Program-made: the position numbers and the translations under genes | Source of the DNA: Siphonodentalium dalli | Taxonomy: Eukaryota; Mollusca; Scaphopoda; Gadilida; Siphonodentaliidae | Direction of reading: 5' to 3' | Assembly: GCA_032622095.1 (NCBI GenBank) | Contig: CP136062.1 | Location: 200,359,828 to 200,423,827, forward strand | DNA: 64,000 bases | In this document: piece after piece, positions 49,301 to 57,037 of the stretch | Position numbering within the stretch: position 1 is the first letter of the stretch | How the letters are laid out: each line of letters begins with the position of its first letter | The notes under the pieces: model-generated | Told to the model about the DNA's origin: nothing | The model's database searches: none | Seen by the model: only the letters and a program-made list of their open reading frames with translations

Positions 49301-52300
49301 CGATACTAGCGGCCAACCATTCCAAACGCACCATGGGCGCCGCTTACATATGTGGGGGCGATTTAAATATAAATCAGTGGGTCTGACGCTCGTTATACTA
49401 TATATAAATTTGCTACCGATTCATGTCGTCGCTGCACCGAAATATGTCGTCGCTGCACCGAAATATCGGTGTTACGGGATATAGTCACGGTTCATTTGCA
49501 CCTAAATATCAGTGTTACGTGTTCAAAGGGTTAGCGTACACACAGAATAATAACCTGACTATCGCGCGCGACGAAGCGTTTCAGTCGCTTGCGGTGTGAA
49601 CATAAAAATCGCGCGCTTTGAACTGCTACGGACCTTAGAAAACGGCCGTTATAATCGTTCGCTCGCACCCGGTGTGGAACGACATTTAGTCTAACTTGCA
49701 AACTCAGAGGAAGAGTAGTCACCTTCTTAGAGGAAGATCAATAAATATTGCAAAGACAAATAGACGAACAAATATGAAATACAGCAACAGCAAGTGACTT
49801 TGAGGAAAGGAGTTTGTAATGGGATTTACATTTATCATGGTATTTGACTCAGATAATAACGAGTAACACGAATATTTTTGAAAGTACGTATAGTCATAGT
49901 CGAAAATTGGCAAAACATATGGCAGCGATTTCAAAATATCTGAAAATTAGATCGAAATATTAATTCCTGAAACGTGTGCATTGAAATATCTGTCTAACTA
50001 ATGCACATGTTATAAGACGCCTATCCGCTGAGAAGATTTTAGTTATGCGGTGTGACCACTTTTACCTAGTTTTTTATTCAAAACATGTTACATGAGTATC
50101 ATCATTGATCACTCTCATAGTCGCGCTTGGCGGTTTTGAACATTGTATATTGATAATTTTCTACTATTAGATGACCGATCACCGAATGCCAAGCTCGAAT
50201 TTAAAATCAAAATATGAAGATGAATTTCCGCTGATTTCTCGTTTCTAAAACACGTTCCAGCTAGTTTTCATATAAAACATTTCAAATTGTTATCAATTCT
50301 CACTCTCATAGTGGAGCTTGGCGGTTTTAAACATTGTATACTGATCATTTTCTACTTTTAGATGACCGACCACCGAACCGCCAAACTCGAATTTTAAATC
50401 ACAATATGCATAGCGCCGCTACCAGACAGAAATTCGGATGTGACACCCCCCCCCCACCCCCCCCCCCCCCCCACAATAACGAGGCCTAAGTCTAACTTAC
50501 AACGTCAGAGGAAGATTTGTCAATTTCTTAGAAGAATAAATATTACAAATACAAATAGACGAAAGAATATGAAATACTGCAACAAGTGACTTTGAGGAAA
50601 GAAGTTTGTAGCGGTGCGTGGGATCAACATTTAGCATGGTATCTTACTCAGATAATAACGCTTAACACTAATAGTTATGGTAGTATGAATAGTCATTCTC
50701 CATCGATCAAAATTGGCAAAAACATTTGGGTTCCATAACTTTGGCAGCGATTTCAAAATATTTGAATATTAGATCGAAATTTTAAATCTGAAACGTGTGC
50801 TATAAATATCTATATAACTAATATAATGCACATGTGTGTGGAGTCCAGTTATATGAAATAAAATGTTATTTGCGTGTCAACACACTTGTTCTGATTCTGA
50901 ACCGGTGTTACCTCTTAGAGACTTCCTGTTGTCTCTCGGAGGACGACGATCCGATGAGAGAAAGATTTTAGTTTATTCGGTGTGACCGGTTGTACCTAGT
51001 TGTTTTGTTCGAAACATGTTACATGATTATCATTTATCCCTCTCATAGTCGAGCTTGGCGGTTTTGAACATTGTATACTGATAATTTTCTACTTTTAGCT
51101 GACCGACCACCGAACCGCCAAACTCATATGTTGAATCAAAATATGAAGATGAATTTCCGCCGATTTCTTCTCGTTTCTAAAACATGTTCCAGTTAGTTTT
51201 CATATAAAAACATGTTAAATTGTTATCACTTCTTACTATCATAGTCGAGCTTGGTGGTTTTAAACATTGTATACTGATAATTTTCGACTTTTATATGACC
51301 GAACCACGGAGCTCGAATTTTAAATCAAAATATGAAACTGAATTTCCGCCGATTTATCGTTTCTAAAACATGTTCCAGCTAGTTTTCATATACAAACATG
51401 TTAAACGGTTATCACTTCCCACTCTCATAGTCGAGCTTGGTGGTTTTGAACATTGTTTACTGAGAATGTTTTACTTTTAGATAACCGACTACCGAACCCG
51501 CCAAGCTCGAATTTTAAATCAAAATGTGAAGCTGAATTTCCGCCGATTTCTCGTTTCTAAAACATGTTCCACCTAGTTGTCATGTAAAATCATGTTAAAT
51601 GATTATTATCTCTCACTCTCATAGTCGCGATTGGCAGTTTTGAACATTATACATATATAATTTAATTAGCGGGATAAAGCGAAATACCTCCTGGTGTGCC
51701 AAACTCGAATTATGACACTGTAACACCTATACAAAACGTGATATTTTAGTTCGTTTTAATAACAGTGAAAAACAATCTTAAAGGGCGATTACTTCGTGAA
51801 TATACGTTGGTCCGAAATCGCGATACACTCGTTTTCAGAGGCCCTTTGATCAAGTTTGATGCCTACATTCTCTAGAGATTTCGCGTTCCTACTGCCATTA
51901 GTTTCCAATTAAACAGAAAACGGCCCCAATGGTTACATTAGCTTTAACAATTAATTTAAATACAAAATAATGACGTTGACATGACTCACGGATGTACAGC
52001 TGGCTGATGCCAAGGAATAATATTCTTCTGCCACAGGCTCATCCATTCACCCGTCGTCCGTGTATATCTTCCGAACTGACTCCACACGTGATGACTCCTG
52101 AAATAGGTAGGTTGCAAACTACAAATGCCGTCAAACGACAATCACCGAAAACACACATGTATTCCTCGTCATGTACGTCATGGTGTTGTTTTGATATCGA
52201 GATGCTTTATCTCGCATGCGGTCCATATTGACATTTTTGTCACATTAAGGCAAAATCAAACGATTTATGCCCAAATTTGCCATATCATAAAATAAGTATG

Positions 52301-53276
52301 TGGGCAAATATGTTACTGGTTTGTGTCTTAAATATTATATCAACTGAGCACGTTTAAGCTGTACTATTTAATGCGTCCTTATATTATGTTTTGTCACGAT
52401 GTTTTGGGCGAAGAGATTGTCAATTTTAAAGTAGTGCTGATGGAGAATTGTTACAATAATTGTAGTCACGTAATAACCCATGATTCTGGTTAATAAGAAC
52501 CAGGAGAATTATCGTGTTGGTGACAGCGCGGGTACAGGATTGAAGAACTAGCATCAGGAGTATTCGAATGTACGTATGAAAATAGACAAATTTCGCATTC
52601 GTTTCCCCTTTCTCGAATTGAAAAGTTCTCTGAGTTTGAGTACATTTGGTGTTTATTAAAGTATGGTGTTATATACCTGTCTCGCAATTCTTGCAAATCC
52701 TTGCATTTCAGAATGGCGTAAAATTCGTCACCTATTTCGGTGTTGCATATGGTACATTTCCTATCTGAGTAGTCGGTGCTTGTCCAATATCCCGTTTCTA
52801 TTGGGGGAAGTGATTTCTGGTCCGAAAACGAACTATAAGGTCTTCACGATGCGATGTTCATAGATCGAAAGAAATTTATCAAGCCCGAAATTAGGCTTCA
52901 CGATCCTGTAAATTATGTTCATATAGGTGTACTTCCCAGCCACTGCTGTATATATTCGTCTTGTAGTCTCTGCTTTGCGCAAGAGTTGAACGTATTATCG
53001 CTTGTTATGGATTGGTTTTTCCAGATGTCCTCCATACCGAGTTTGTTCAAACTATTTTCTATACTTGCAACGCATGGGTTATTACATAAATTATCCACAT
53101 ACATAGTGTACATACATTTATAGTGTGCAAAAGATATGATATGTAGCCAAACCTAAATCACACATCAATAATGCCGTGCATACTTGTGTACTTACGGTCG
53201 TTTTGCCATTGTATATCCCAGAACCGCAACAATATTGTCGCGTATGAGAGGAGACGCAGTAGGATACGATCTGTTT
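31353..53276 (-). CDS. TPMT: Thiopurine S-methyltransferase-like gene (eight exons found, 3' end missing)
   Basis: TPMT transfers methyl from S-adenosylmethionine to sulfur in the cytosol. Exons in transcript order: 53276-53196, 52097-51990, 43248-43156, 41572-41443, 39269-39217, 38391-38317, 35097-35012, 31397-31353. All phases match and give about 201 codons. Landmarks in family order: EWMSLWQ, PWHQPAVHP (for the FH..VH of relatives), VPFCGKSTDMMW, then YSQGHRIVGFE (SAM-binding core), KIYRGDMF, AVWDRAA, MMKPGCRMLI and GPPYPVED. Residue spacing between HP and the CGK motif equals that of human TPMT. The final ~40 residues are missing: the last exon was not found below 31353. Introns reach 8.7 kb and hold most of the repeats in this region. 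Confidence 0.9.
31987..32171. mobile_element. 185-bp MITE with AAGGGGTACTGTACACTAAA ends
   Basis: Terminal inverted repeats of about 20 bp, with TTA on both sides (31984-31986 and 32172-32174). TTA duplications suit PIF/Harbinger-type MITEs, though a decayed TTAA is possible. It lies in the last large TPMT intron. Confidence 0.85.
32209..32345 (+). mobile_element. Half copy of the 7.0-kb fold-back MITE
   Basis: 'acttcgcggtgggtatag', 'aaacagaaataatatt' and 'ttcttataccaatcataaat' align with one arm of 7013-7385. The other arm is absent. Confidence 0.65.
32464..32944. mobile_element. TTAA MITE (family A), best complete copy
   Basis: TTAA at 32460-32463 and 32945-32948. Termini AGGTACTCAATCCGA and TCGGATTGAGTACCT are perfect complements. 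The inner halves are also inverted relatives of each other ('gattcgagtcgaggaa' against 'ttcctcgactcgaatc'), so the full element is a fold-back. The 132-codon frame at 32352-32750 overlaps it and is not a gene. Confidence 0.9.
32950..35011 (-). other. TPMT-like intron, little recognised
   Basis: Contains a small palindrome at about 34891-34932 (AATAAGTTCAACAAAC and its complement). I see no exon and no long repeat. Minus-strand frames at 32833, 33073 and 34256 lack motifs. Confidence 0.45.
35012..35097 (-). CDS. TPMT: TPMT-like exon 7
   Basis: An 86-nt exon between GGTTACAG and CCCAG|GTACGT. It encodes YSEFILRMMKPGCRMLIE and TFYFDLNQYP, the helix and strand of the Y...+..L..P G..LL.TF.Y region. 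Split Arg and Gly codons join exons 6 and 8. Confidence 0.93.
35349..35575. mobile_element. 227-bp MITE with TTAA target duplication
   Basis: TTAA at 35345-35348 and 35576-35579. Short inverted ends AGGGGTRTA; the left AGGGGTATATTTGACTAG is only partly matched by the right. Non-coding, in a TPMT intron. Confidence 0.7.
35636..35769. repeat. Palindromic element of about 135 bp
   Basis: The left arm 'gttgtttagaggttgacatgagg' .. 'gttaatattcaccgaggcc' pairs with the right arm 'ggccagttgaatattaat' .. 'ctcatgtaaacctcgaaaca'. Imperfect fold-back. Confidence 0.8.
36151..36236 (+). repeat. Tandem duplication of a 43-bp unit
   Basis: Two adjacent copies (36151-36193 and 36194-36236) differing at one base (GGGGCATGACC against GGGGTATGACC). 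A very recent local duplication. Confidence 0.92.
36786..36935. repeat. Palindromic element of about 150 bp
   Basis: The left arm 'atctcacatgagtttctatttt' .. 'aatttatcaaccgag' .. 'tttgagccgagg' matches the complement of the right arm. The loop is near 36862. A CpG-containing CRE-like TGACGTCATCG lies downstream at about 37033. Confidence 0.8.
37493..37880 (+). mobile_element. piggyBac-type MITE of two hairpins, copy 1
   Basis: Nearly identical to 56642-57033. Two long hairpins, each with GCCAATGCATTCTCTTATATATGCGAG-type arms (about 30 bp) around a 'gaccataggtc' loop, are themselves inverted about an A/T centre. The left target TTAA (37489-37492) is kept; the right end (GGG|CTAG) is mutated. 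In a TPMT intron. Confidence 0.88.
38317..38391 (-). CDS. TPMT: TPMT-like exon 6
   Basis: A 75-nt exon between TATTCACAG and AAGAG|GTAACA. It encodes EHDGDFGAVWDRAA and FGSVARDTIK, the counterpart of the GKFD.IWDRG.LVAI..-DR motif. Relatives usually have Gly after WDR; here it is Ala. Confidence 0.92.
38654..38822. repeat. 169-bp palindrome, arms of about 83 bp
   Basis: Arms differ at only a few bases. The centre GCTACCCCGCATAGCGGGGTAGC is a perfect inverted repeat and 'gaggtccccagagggtg' lies in each arm. Would form a strong RNA hairpin in the TPMT intron transcript. Confidence 0.9.
39217..39269 (-). CDS. TPMT: TPMT-like exon 5, probable GC donor
   Basis: A 53-nt exon starting after TATGTCCAG in phase 0: STDRRLKIYRGDMFTFS. 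A GT donor at 39212-39211 would put the next exon out of frame and hit TGA at once. The GC donor four bases earlier (CTCAAG|GCAGGT) restores the frame and gives exactly the residue count of human TPMT between the KIY and WDR motifs. Confidence 0.85.
39770..39930. repeat. Family C repeat fragment
   Basis: 'ttggaattccaactgcaccccc' and 'ccccaaatttggtcaaatttttgaacaatttc' resemble blocks of 53.7-54.9 kb. Non-coding, in the intron between TPMT exons 4 and 5. Confidence 0.5.
39931..41442 (-). other. TPMT-like intron, no clear element
   Basis: A TA-repeat run (about 40077-40096) and an AATTT run (40100-40120) are present. 41160-41310 has loosely repeated 'ggtttaaacc' words. No exon is recognised. 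Confidence 0.45.
41443..41572 (-). CDS. TPMT: TPMT-like exon 4
   Basis: A 130-nt exon between TTTTCAG and GAG|GTATAT. It encodes LYSQGHRIVGFE, then VKEFFAENEVEF and DGFSGVLYE. The GH.VVG.E and EFF.E segments are diagnostic of TPMT; the Glu after VGF is the expected ribose-binding acidic residue of class I methyltransferases. Confidence 0.95.
41573..43155 (-). other. TPMT-like intron, nothing major
   Basis: Short imperfect tandem 'cacatattcgacttaaa' at 42304-42352. Overlapping plus and minus frames at 41.66-41.95 kb lack motifs. Confidence 0.45.
43156..43248 (-). CDS. TPMT: TPMT-like exon 3
   Basis: A 93-nt exon between acceptor TTTTCAG and donor ATGTG|GTAAGTG. It encodes FLSGFEKEL.. and VPFCGKSTDMMW, the counterpart of the PLCGK..DM.W motif that opens the SAM pocket. 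The final Trp codon is split with exon 4. Confidence 0.93.
43310..44570 (+). repeat. Tandem repeat region with TCGAACGTCGAAC words
   Basis: Blocks 'tgagttggagagcacgaattg' (43319, 43473, 43784 and a variant near 44431) and 'atatcgaacgtcgaacta' (43378, 43687, 44507) recur at about 310-bp spacing with insertions. Short frames across it are artefacts. Confidence 0.8.
43885..44240 (+). repeat. Direct repeat pair, copy 1
   Basis: Homologous to 45200-45570 ('caacatatcctcg', 'aaaatcgacctataat', 'aagtcgtgagttgg', 'gataatg..actaaaac', ending in an 'gaacaggctg' block). Roughly three quarters identical by eye. Inserted within the TCGAAC repeat region. Confidence 0.75.
45200..45570 (+). repeat. Direct repeat pair, copy 2
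   Basis: Diverged copy of 43885-44240, about 1.3 kb away in the same orientation, both inside the intron between TPMT exons 2 and 3. No coding signal. Confidence 0.75.
47108..47890. mobile_element. Nested fold-back element with TGTGTAG ends
   Basis: The left end 'ataactaatgtgtagaaac' mirrors the right end 'ctacacattagtcataag', and inner blocks 47385-47490 and 47600-47700 are inverted copies. Many ACACAT/ATGTGT words are present. Short frames inside are not genes. Confidence 0.75.
48015..48690 (+). repeat. Two tandem copies, about 378 bp, with X-box-like site
   Basis: Copies start at 'ttaaattagacagtgtc' (48015) and 'ttaatttagacagtgtc' (48393). Each holds an RFX X-box-like palindrome: GGTTGCTAGGCAACTACC at about 48156 and GGTTACTAGGCAACTACC at about 48538. 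Each also holds a 'gatcg..gagactttgcc' hairpin. Confidence 0.8.
48700..49400 (+). repeat. Two tandem copies with NRF1-like GCGCATGCGC
   Basis: Diverged copies with about 380-bp offset: 'gcgcatgcgcatattt' (about 48907) and 'gcgcatgcgcatatattt' (about 49280), each followed by a 'ctagcggNcaNCcaatcc'-like and 'atcagtgggt'-like block. Continuous in style with the X-box repeats to the left. Confidence 0.7.
49695..51710 (+). repeat. Higher-order tandem repeat, about 190-bp subunits
   Basis: Subunits carry 'tcgagcttggcggtttt', 'gaacattgtatactga', 'gaccgaccaccgaaccgcc' and 'ttaaatcaaaatatgaag', at about 50117, 50305, 51046, 51241, 51427 and 51620. A longer block ('cagaggaag', 'caagtgactttgaggaaag') is duplicated at 49700-49860 and 50497-50660. 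A poly-C tract lies at 50441-50472. Lies in the intron between TPMT exons 2 and 3. Confidence 0.85.
51990..52097 (-). CDS. TPMT: TPMT-like exon 2
   Basis: A 108-nt exon between acceptor CTATTTCAG and donor ACATCC|GTGAGTC. It encodes GEWMSLWQKN then IIPWHQPAVHP, matching the conserved W...W and FH..VH region at the start of TPMT proteins. It ends two bases into a Pro codon completed by exon 3. Confidence 0.88.
52490..53125 (-). pseudogene. Non-LTR retrotransposon ORF2 C-terminal fragment
   Basis: Minus-strand fragments, broken by stops and shifts, follow the order of LINE ORF2 C-terminal sequence: LGMEDIWKNQ, AKQRLQDEYIQQW, then a FGLDKFLSIYEHR segment, a FR..NH.-P region, a CTIC..-IGDEF zinc-knuckle-like segment, and LQELRDRYITPYF. 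Truncated at both ends. Sits in the first TPMT intron in the same orientation as the gene. Confidence 0.75.
53196..53276 (-). CDS. TPMT: TPMT-like exon 1 (start codon at 53209)
   Basis: The donor is CGACC|GTAAGT (GT at 53195-53194). I place the start at ATG 53209-53207 because it has A at -3 and G at +4 and its frame (MAKRP) is the one that continues in phase into exon 2. The 5' UTR part reaches at least 53276, where an acceptor-like TTCTTGCAG may mark a further upstream UTR exon. Confidence 0.65.
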
Positions 53277-53709
53277 CTGCAAGAATAATAATTTCTCAAT
53301 TAAATTCTACTTAAAGTGGTGTGATACACTCCGTTAGGGTGATCAAATAGAAATTGAGAATAGTCTTGTTCAAAGTATTTAGTTTTACGAAAATAATCCA
53401 ATAAGACAACACACACCGTCATTCTTATACGTTAATTAAATGCAGTGACTCTCGAAGGTGAAATCATTTGTCAGTTTATCGCCTATAGTTACGTCCAGGT
53501 TCAAGTTGTAAATATTTACAATTGAGCGTAAGTTCAGACGATCTTTTCTATGGGGTGGTATGGTCGATGTCGTTGAAATGTTCGGCGATGTTAGTATAGA
53601 ATGCTACATTCCCAAGGTTGTCATATAGCGCCTGAGTACTAACTTATCGATTTCACACACCCGAAGTCCATAATATGTCTTTATGGTGGAGCTAATGTAG
53701 CCAATTTGT

Positions 53710-54880
53710 CCAACCTCCCAGGCAGGGATGTGGCTAGAGGGGGTGTGGGGTGTCTCACCCCCCCCCCCCCCAACTTTGGTCAAAATGTTCAACAGTTGGT
53801 TGAAAATGTTCTTGTCGTTTGATTTTCAAACAATTTATTGCGGGCAATTAATTGTTTTTGGACCAATATTTGCATATTTTCCTATTTTTTGTCAAAATTT
53901 TGGACTGAAATGGTCATCAGTTGGAAATTTTCCAACCTTAGGGGGGTGACAGGTTGGAAATTTCCAAACACTTGGAAAGCTTGTGTCCTGGTCCTCCCCC
54001 GTGGCTAGTCAAAACTGCTACTAAATTTAAGAAAACAATATTGTCATACATTTGGTCAACATTGTCATTGGAATTGTCATCATTTGGAAATTTTCCAACC
54101 TAAGTGGGGGGGTGTCAGGTTTGAAATTTCCAACTCTAAGAAGACTTGAGGCTAGTCTAGATGCTAGGATTTTGCGATTTTCTTGTTCAGATTTCAAAAT
54201 TTTCGAACACCGGGCCGAACCATGTCCCTCCCCCGTGACCAATACAAAACTGCTAATTAGTTTAACAAAACAATAGTTTAGTACATTCGGTCAAACTTGT
54301 GGACTGAAATGGTCATCAGTTGGAGAATTTTTCAACCTAAGAGGGAGTATGAGGTTTGAAATTTCCAACATTAGGGAAGCTTCAGTTGAGGCCAGTCTAG
54401 ATGCTAGGATTTGCGATTTTATTGTATAGTTTTCCAAATTTTCTCACACCGGGCTGAACAAACATGGACGGACACACAATGTCCTGGTGTCTTACCCATA
54501 GCCGTGTGCATTTGTCTGGAGTAGGCTACTAGATGTTAGGATTTATGCAATTCTCAGGTTAAAGTATCTGAATTTTCTTATACCGGGCATATAGAACAAC
54601 ATAGTTTATGAATACATAGGATATTAGGCCTGAGGACTGATGTGCAAGGGGGTAAGGGGGTGCAAATGGAATTATGCAAAACTTGTGTTTGGTCTGTGAT
54701 TCTGATTCAAGGGGGGGGGGGGTGCAAATGGAATTATGCAAAAAGTTGTGTTGGTGTGATTCCGACTCAAGGGGGGGGGGGGTGCAGTTGGAATTTCTCA
54801 AGGTGGACACCCCCACCCCCCAACGGAGACCCTCTAGCCACATTCCTGCTCCCAGGAATGCGCTAAGATACGTCTCCATA
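53710..54880 (+). repeat. Dispersed repeat family C, long tandem copy
   Basis: At least two tandem rounds of 'ggactgaaatggtcatcag' and 'ttggaaattttccaaccta', then three rounds of a poly-G plus 'tgcaaatggaattatgcaaaa' block at 54.65-54.80 kb. Frames on both strands here (such as those rich in PPPLESES) come from the repeat. Confidence 0.8.
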
Positions 54881-55116
54881 AAATCTTTTGCGTTTAGAAA
54901 ATGTTTAAAACTTGGAAATTTTCAAATATATGTGCCTAAAGTTATGCAAGGACATTCTGTTATATTCACTGGACACATAGGGATACGCGGATTGTGATGT
55001 TATTCCATACGAAGGTATGGTCGTCGAGATTATGAAAGAAATAAAAAACCGTTGAAATTTTGAATTTTCTTAAGCCACGCCCACAGTCAGGTGATAGTGG
55101 CGAACAATAACAAACA

Positions 55117-56610
55117 ATGGCGGACAATATGGACAGTTCAGAAACAAAACAAATGCTCGATGTCCCAGGTGCTATTCGTCAGCGACTAGATACGATAAAT
55201 AACCACCCTAATGTGAACGATATAACCCACCTGAATCACACATAAACAATGACAGTTCTAATGATAGAAATGATGTAAACATCGAACATGACCAAACATT
55301 CCTTCATGAACAAGACTATCTTATATTTAGCGGTGTCGATTAACTAGATTATAACCCAACATCGGAAACAACAACGGAATAAATCCTGAGTAGATTTATA
55401 CAACAGGTTCTGAAATGGGATGATAATATTGAATTCCACAAGGTACACAGAATGGGACAACCCTCCGATGATATACGCCGACCAATACTGGTAAAATTCG
55501 CACGCCCCAGTGACAGAGATCTAATAAAAAAGAGGAGTGGTATGCTTAAGGGCACGGGATACTACATTAACGAATACTACCCACAGTCTGTCAATACTTA
55601 CAGGAAGGAAATACTCAACCCCATAGCACAGAAAGTCCGCGATAACGGACAAATAGCACGAGTAGTGGCCGACAGACTATATATAGAAAACAAGAGGGTT
55701 ATACCAAACGATCCACCACCATACAGGGTGGTGAAGGACACCACATCAATGTCACACAGACAACGACAACAAAAACAGAAACAACAACAACAGTTCTCAC
55801 AAAACCCACGAGGCCGAGGTGGTCGTGGACGAGGGGACCAAACGAGGAAATTTGTGAACGCCAGAGGGCGTGGTCAAAGTTCGAACACAAAATGTCAGGG
55901 AGAATTTACATTTAATTCGAAATCCGACAACTAACGTGAAAACCAGGCGAATACCCAGACTGTCACACCCAGACGACACAGCACAGCGCACAGACGACAC
56001 AGCACAGCGCACAGAGGTGGCGTCAACCTAGGACCAAATCAAGAAAATCAGCCAATAATAGACTTCTCGGACAGGAGCGGAAGCTCGTCAGCTAATGTTA
56101 CATAGGACAGCCCAGGAGTGACTGAATTCAAAATATTATCATTAAATGTGTGTGGGTTAGTTTCGAAATTGAAGCACCCATGAATTTCTAAATGACCTCA
56201 GAATTAAATTTATCAAGCCGTATTACTTCAGAAGACCAAATGTTCTTAAACTACAGCAGCTCTTTACTTCCCGCAATAATCACACGATCAGAAACCTTTC
56301 ACTATTTATAAAGAAAGCCCTAGAAATTGTTTTGCACTCCTGAGGCTATGATTAATGCACCACGATATATAAATATATATGAAAAATCTAAAATAGTCGT
56401 GTTAAAAGACAGTTGACTCCCACAACACCCCGACCCACTTACTTTAAACACCACATCTGATAGCTATACCATCAATCAATATACCATGTACATGTAGTAC
56501 ACTAATAACTCCAACGTATATTATGTGTATTGTGTATTTATATTACGTCACCTCACATTTATATTATCTATTAAAGGCGTAATAAACATCTGAAATCTGA
56601 AAAAAATCAG
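55117..56610 (+). pseudogene. Internally deleted non-LTR retrotransposon (LINE)
   Basis: ORF1: ATG near 55117, frameshifted and carrying at least two stops, then a long open part (to 55934) with HRMGQPS, RRPILVKFA, and LKGTGYYINE typical of LINE ORF1 RNA-binding proteins, and a Gly/Arg-rich basic tail. ORF2 begins near 56118 with FKILSLNVCGLVSKLK, the N terminus of an APE-type endonuclease. It jumps within ~60 bp to the C-terminal end (YYFRRPNVLKLQQL, FIKKALEI, stop), so the endonuclease body and reverse transcriptase are gone. The 3' end (AATAAACATCTGAAATCTGAAAA) is intact. Confidence 0.85.
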
Positions 56611-56641
56611 GATTATCAGTTCGACACAAATGTTAATTTAA

Positions 56642-57033
56642 CCCTTTACCCAACAAAGCCGCCAAAACCGGCCAAATAAAGCTTCAACAGCCTAGAATAT
56701 CTTCGGTCTGTCTCAATAGAACCATACAAATATGGATATCATTGGAACCGGCTCCTTGACCACATTGTGATAGTTACAGTTATGCCCTGTGCCAATGCAT
56801 TCTCTTATATATGCGAGTCGACCATAGGTCGCCTCGCATATATAAGAGAATGCATTGGCCTAAAAAAAATCTTTTTTTAACACTTTTTACCATTTTTTCT
56901 TACATTCTTTAACAATTTTATAATTTGTAATGTGTTAAGCCAATGCATTCTCTTATATATGCGAGGCGACCTATGGTCGACTCGCATATATAAGAGAATG
57001 CATTGGCACAGGGCCCTTCTGTTGGGTAAAGGG
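56642..57033 (+). mobile_element. piggyBac-type MITE of two hairpins, copy 2 (intact)
   Basis: TTAA on both sides (56638-56641 and 57034-57037). Terminal inverted repeats start CCCTTTACCCAACA. The interior holds two hairpins of about 70 bp each (around 56800-56860 and 56938-57006) in mirror arrangement about an A/T-rich middle. 392 bp, non-coding. TTAA plus a CCC terminus points to piggyBac mobilisation (inference). Confidence 0.92.
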
Positions 57034-57037
57034 TTAA

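Larger units (their letters stand above)
46444..49688. mobile_element. 3.2-kb DNA transposon with about 100-bp TIRs
   Basis: Inverted ends (46446-46548 and 49590-49688) share 'ccacaccggg.gcgagcga.cg' and 'ttataacggccgttttct', with a few mismatches. GTCTAA occurs at both junctions (46438-46443 and 49689-49694). A related uninserted copy of the host repeat has the same GTCTAA at 50490-50495, which supports the boundaries. No transposase frame is seen, so non-autonomous. It carries a nested fold-back (47.1-47.9 kb) and tandem repeats (48.0-49.4 kb). Confidence 0.83.

Noticed and set aside
53196-53276. Frame giving FWDIQWQND as the TPMT W..W motif
   Set aside because: That frame does not join in phase to exon 2, which itself carries the real EWMSLWQ motif; the in-phase frame is MAKRP with a good start context.
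54559-54997. ORFs rich in CTPPPLESES or GGGVQMELCK
   Set aside because: These are translations of the poly-G/C tandem repeat of family C, also seen at 11.9 kb.
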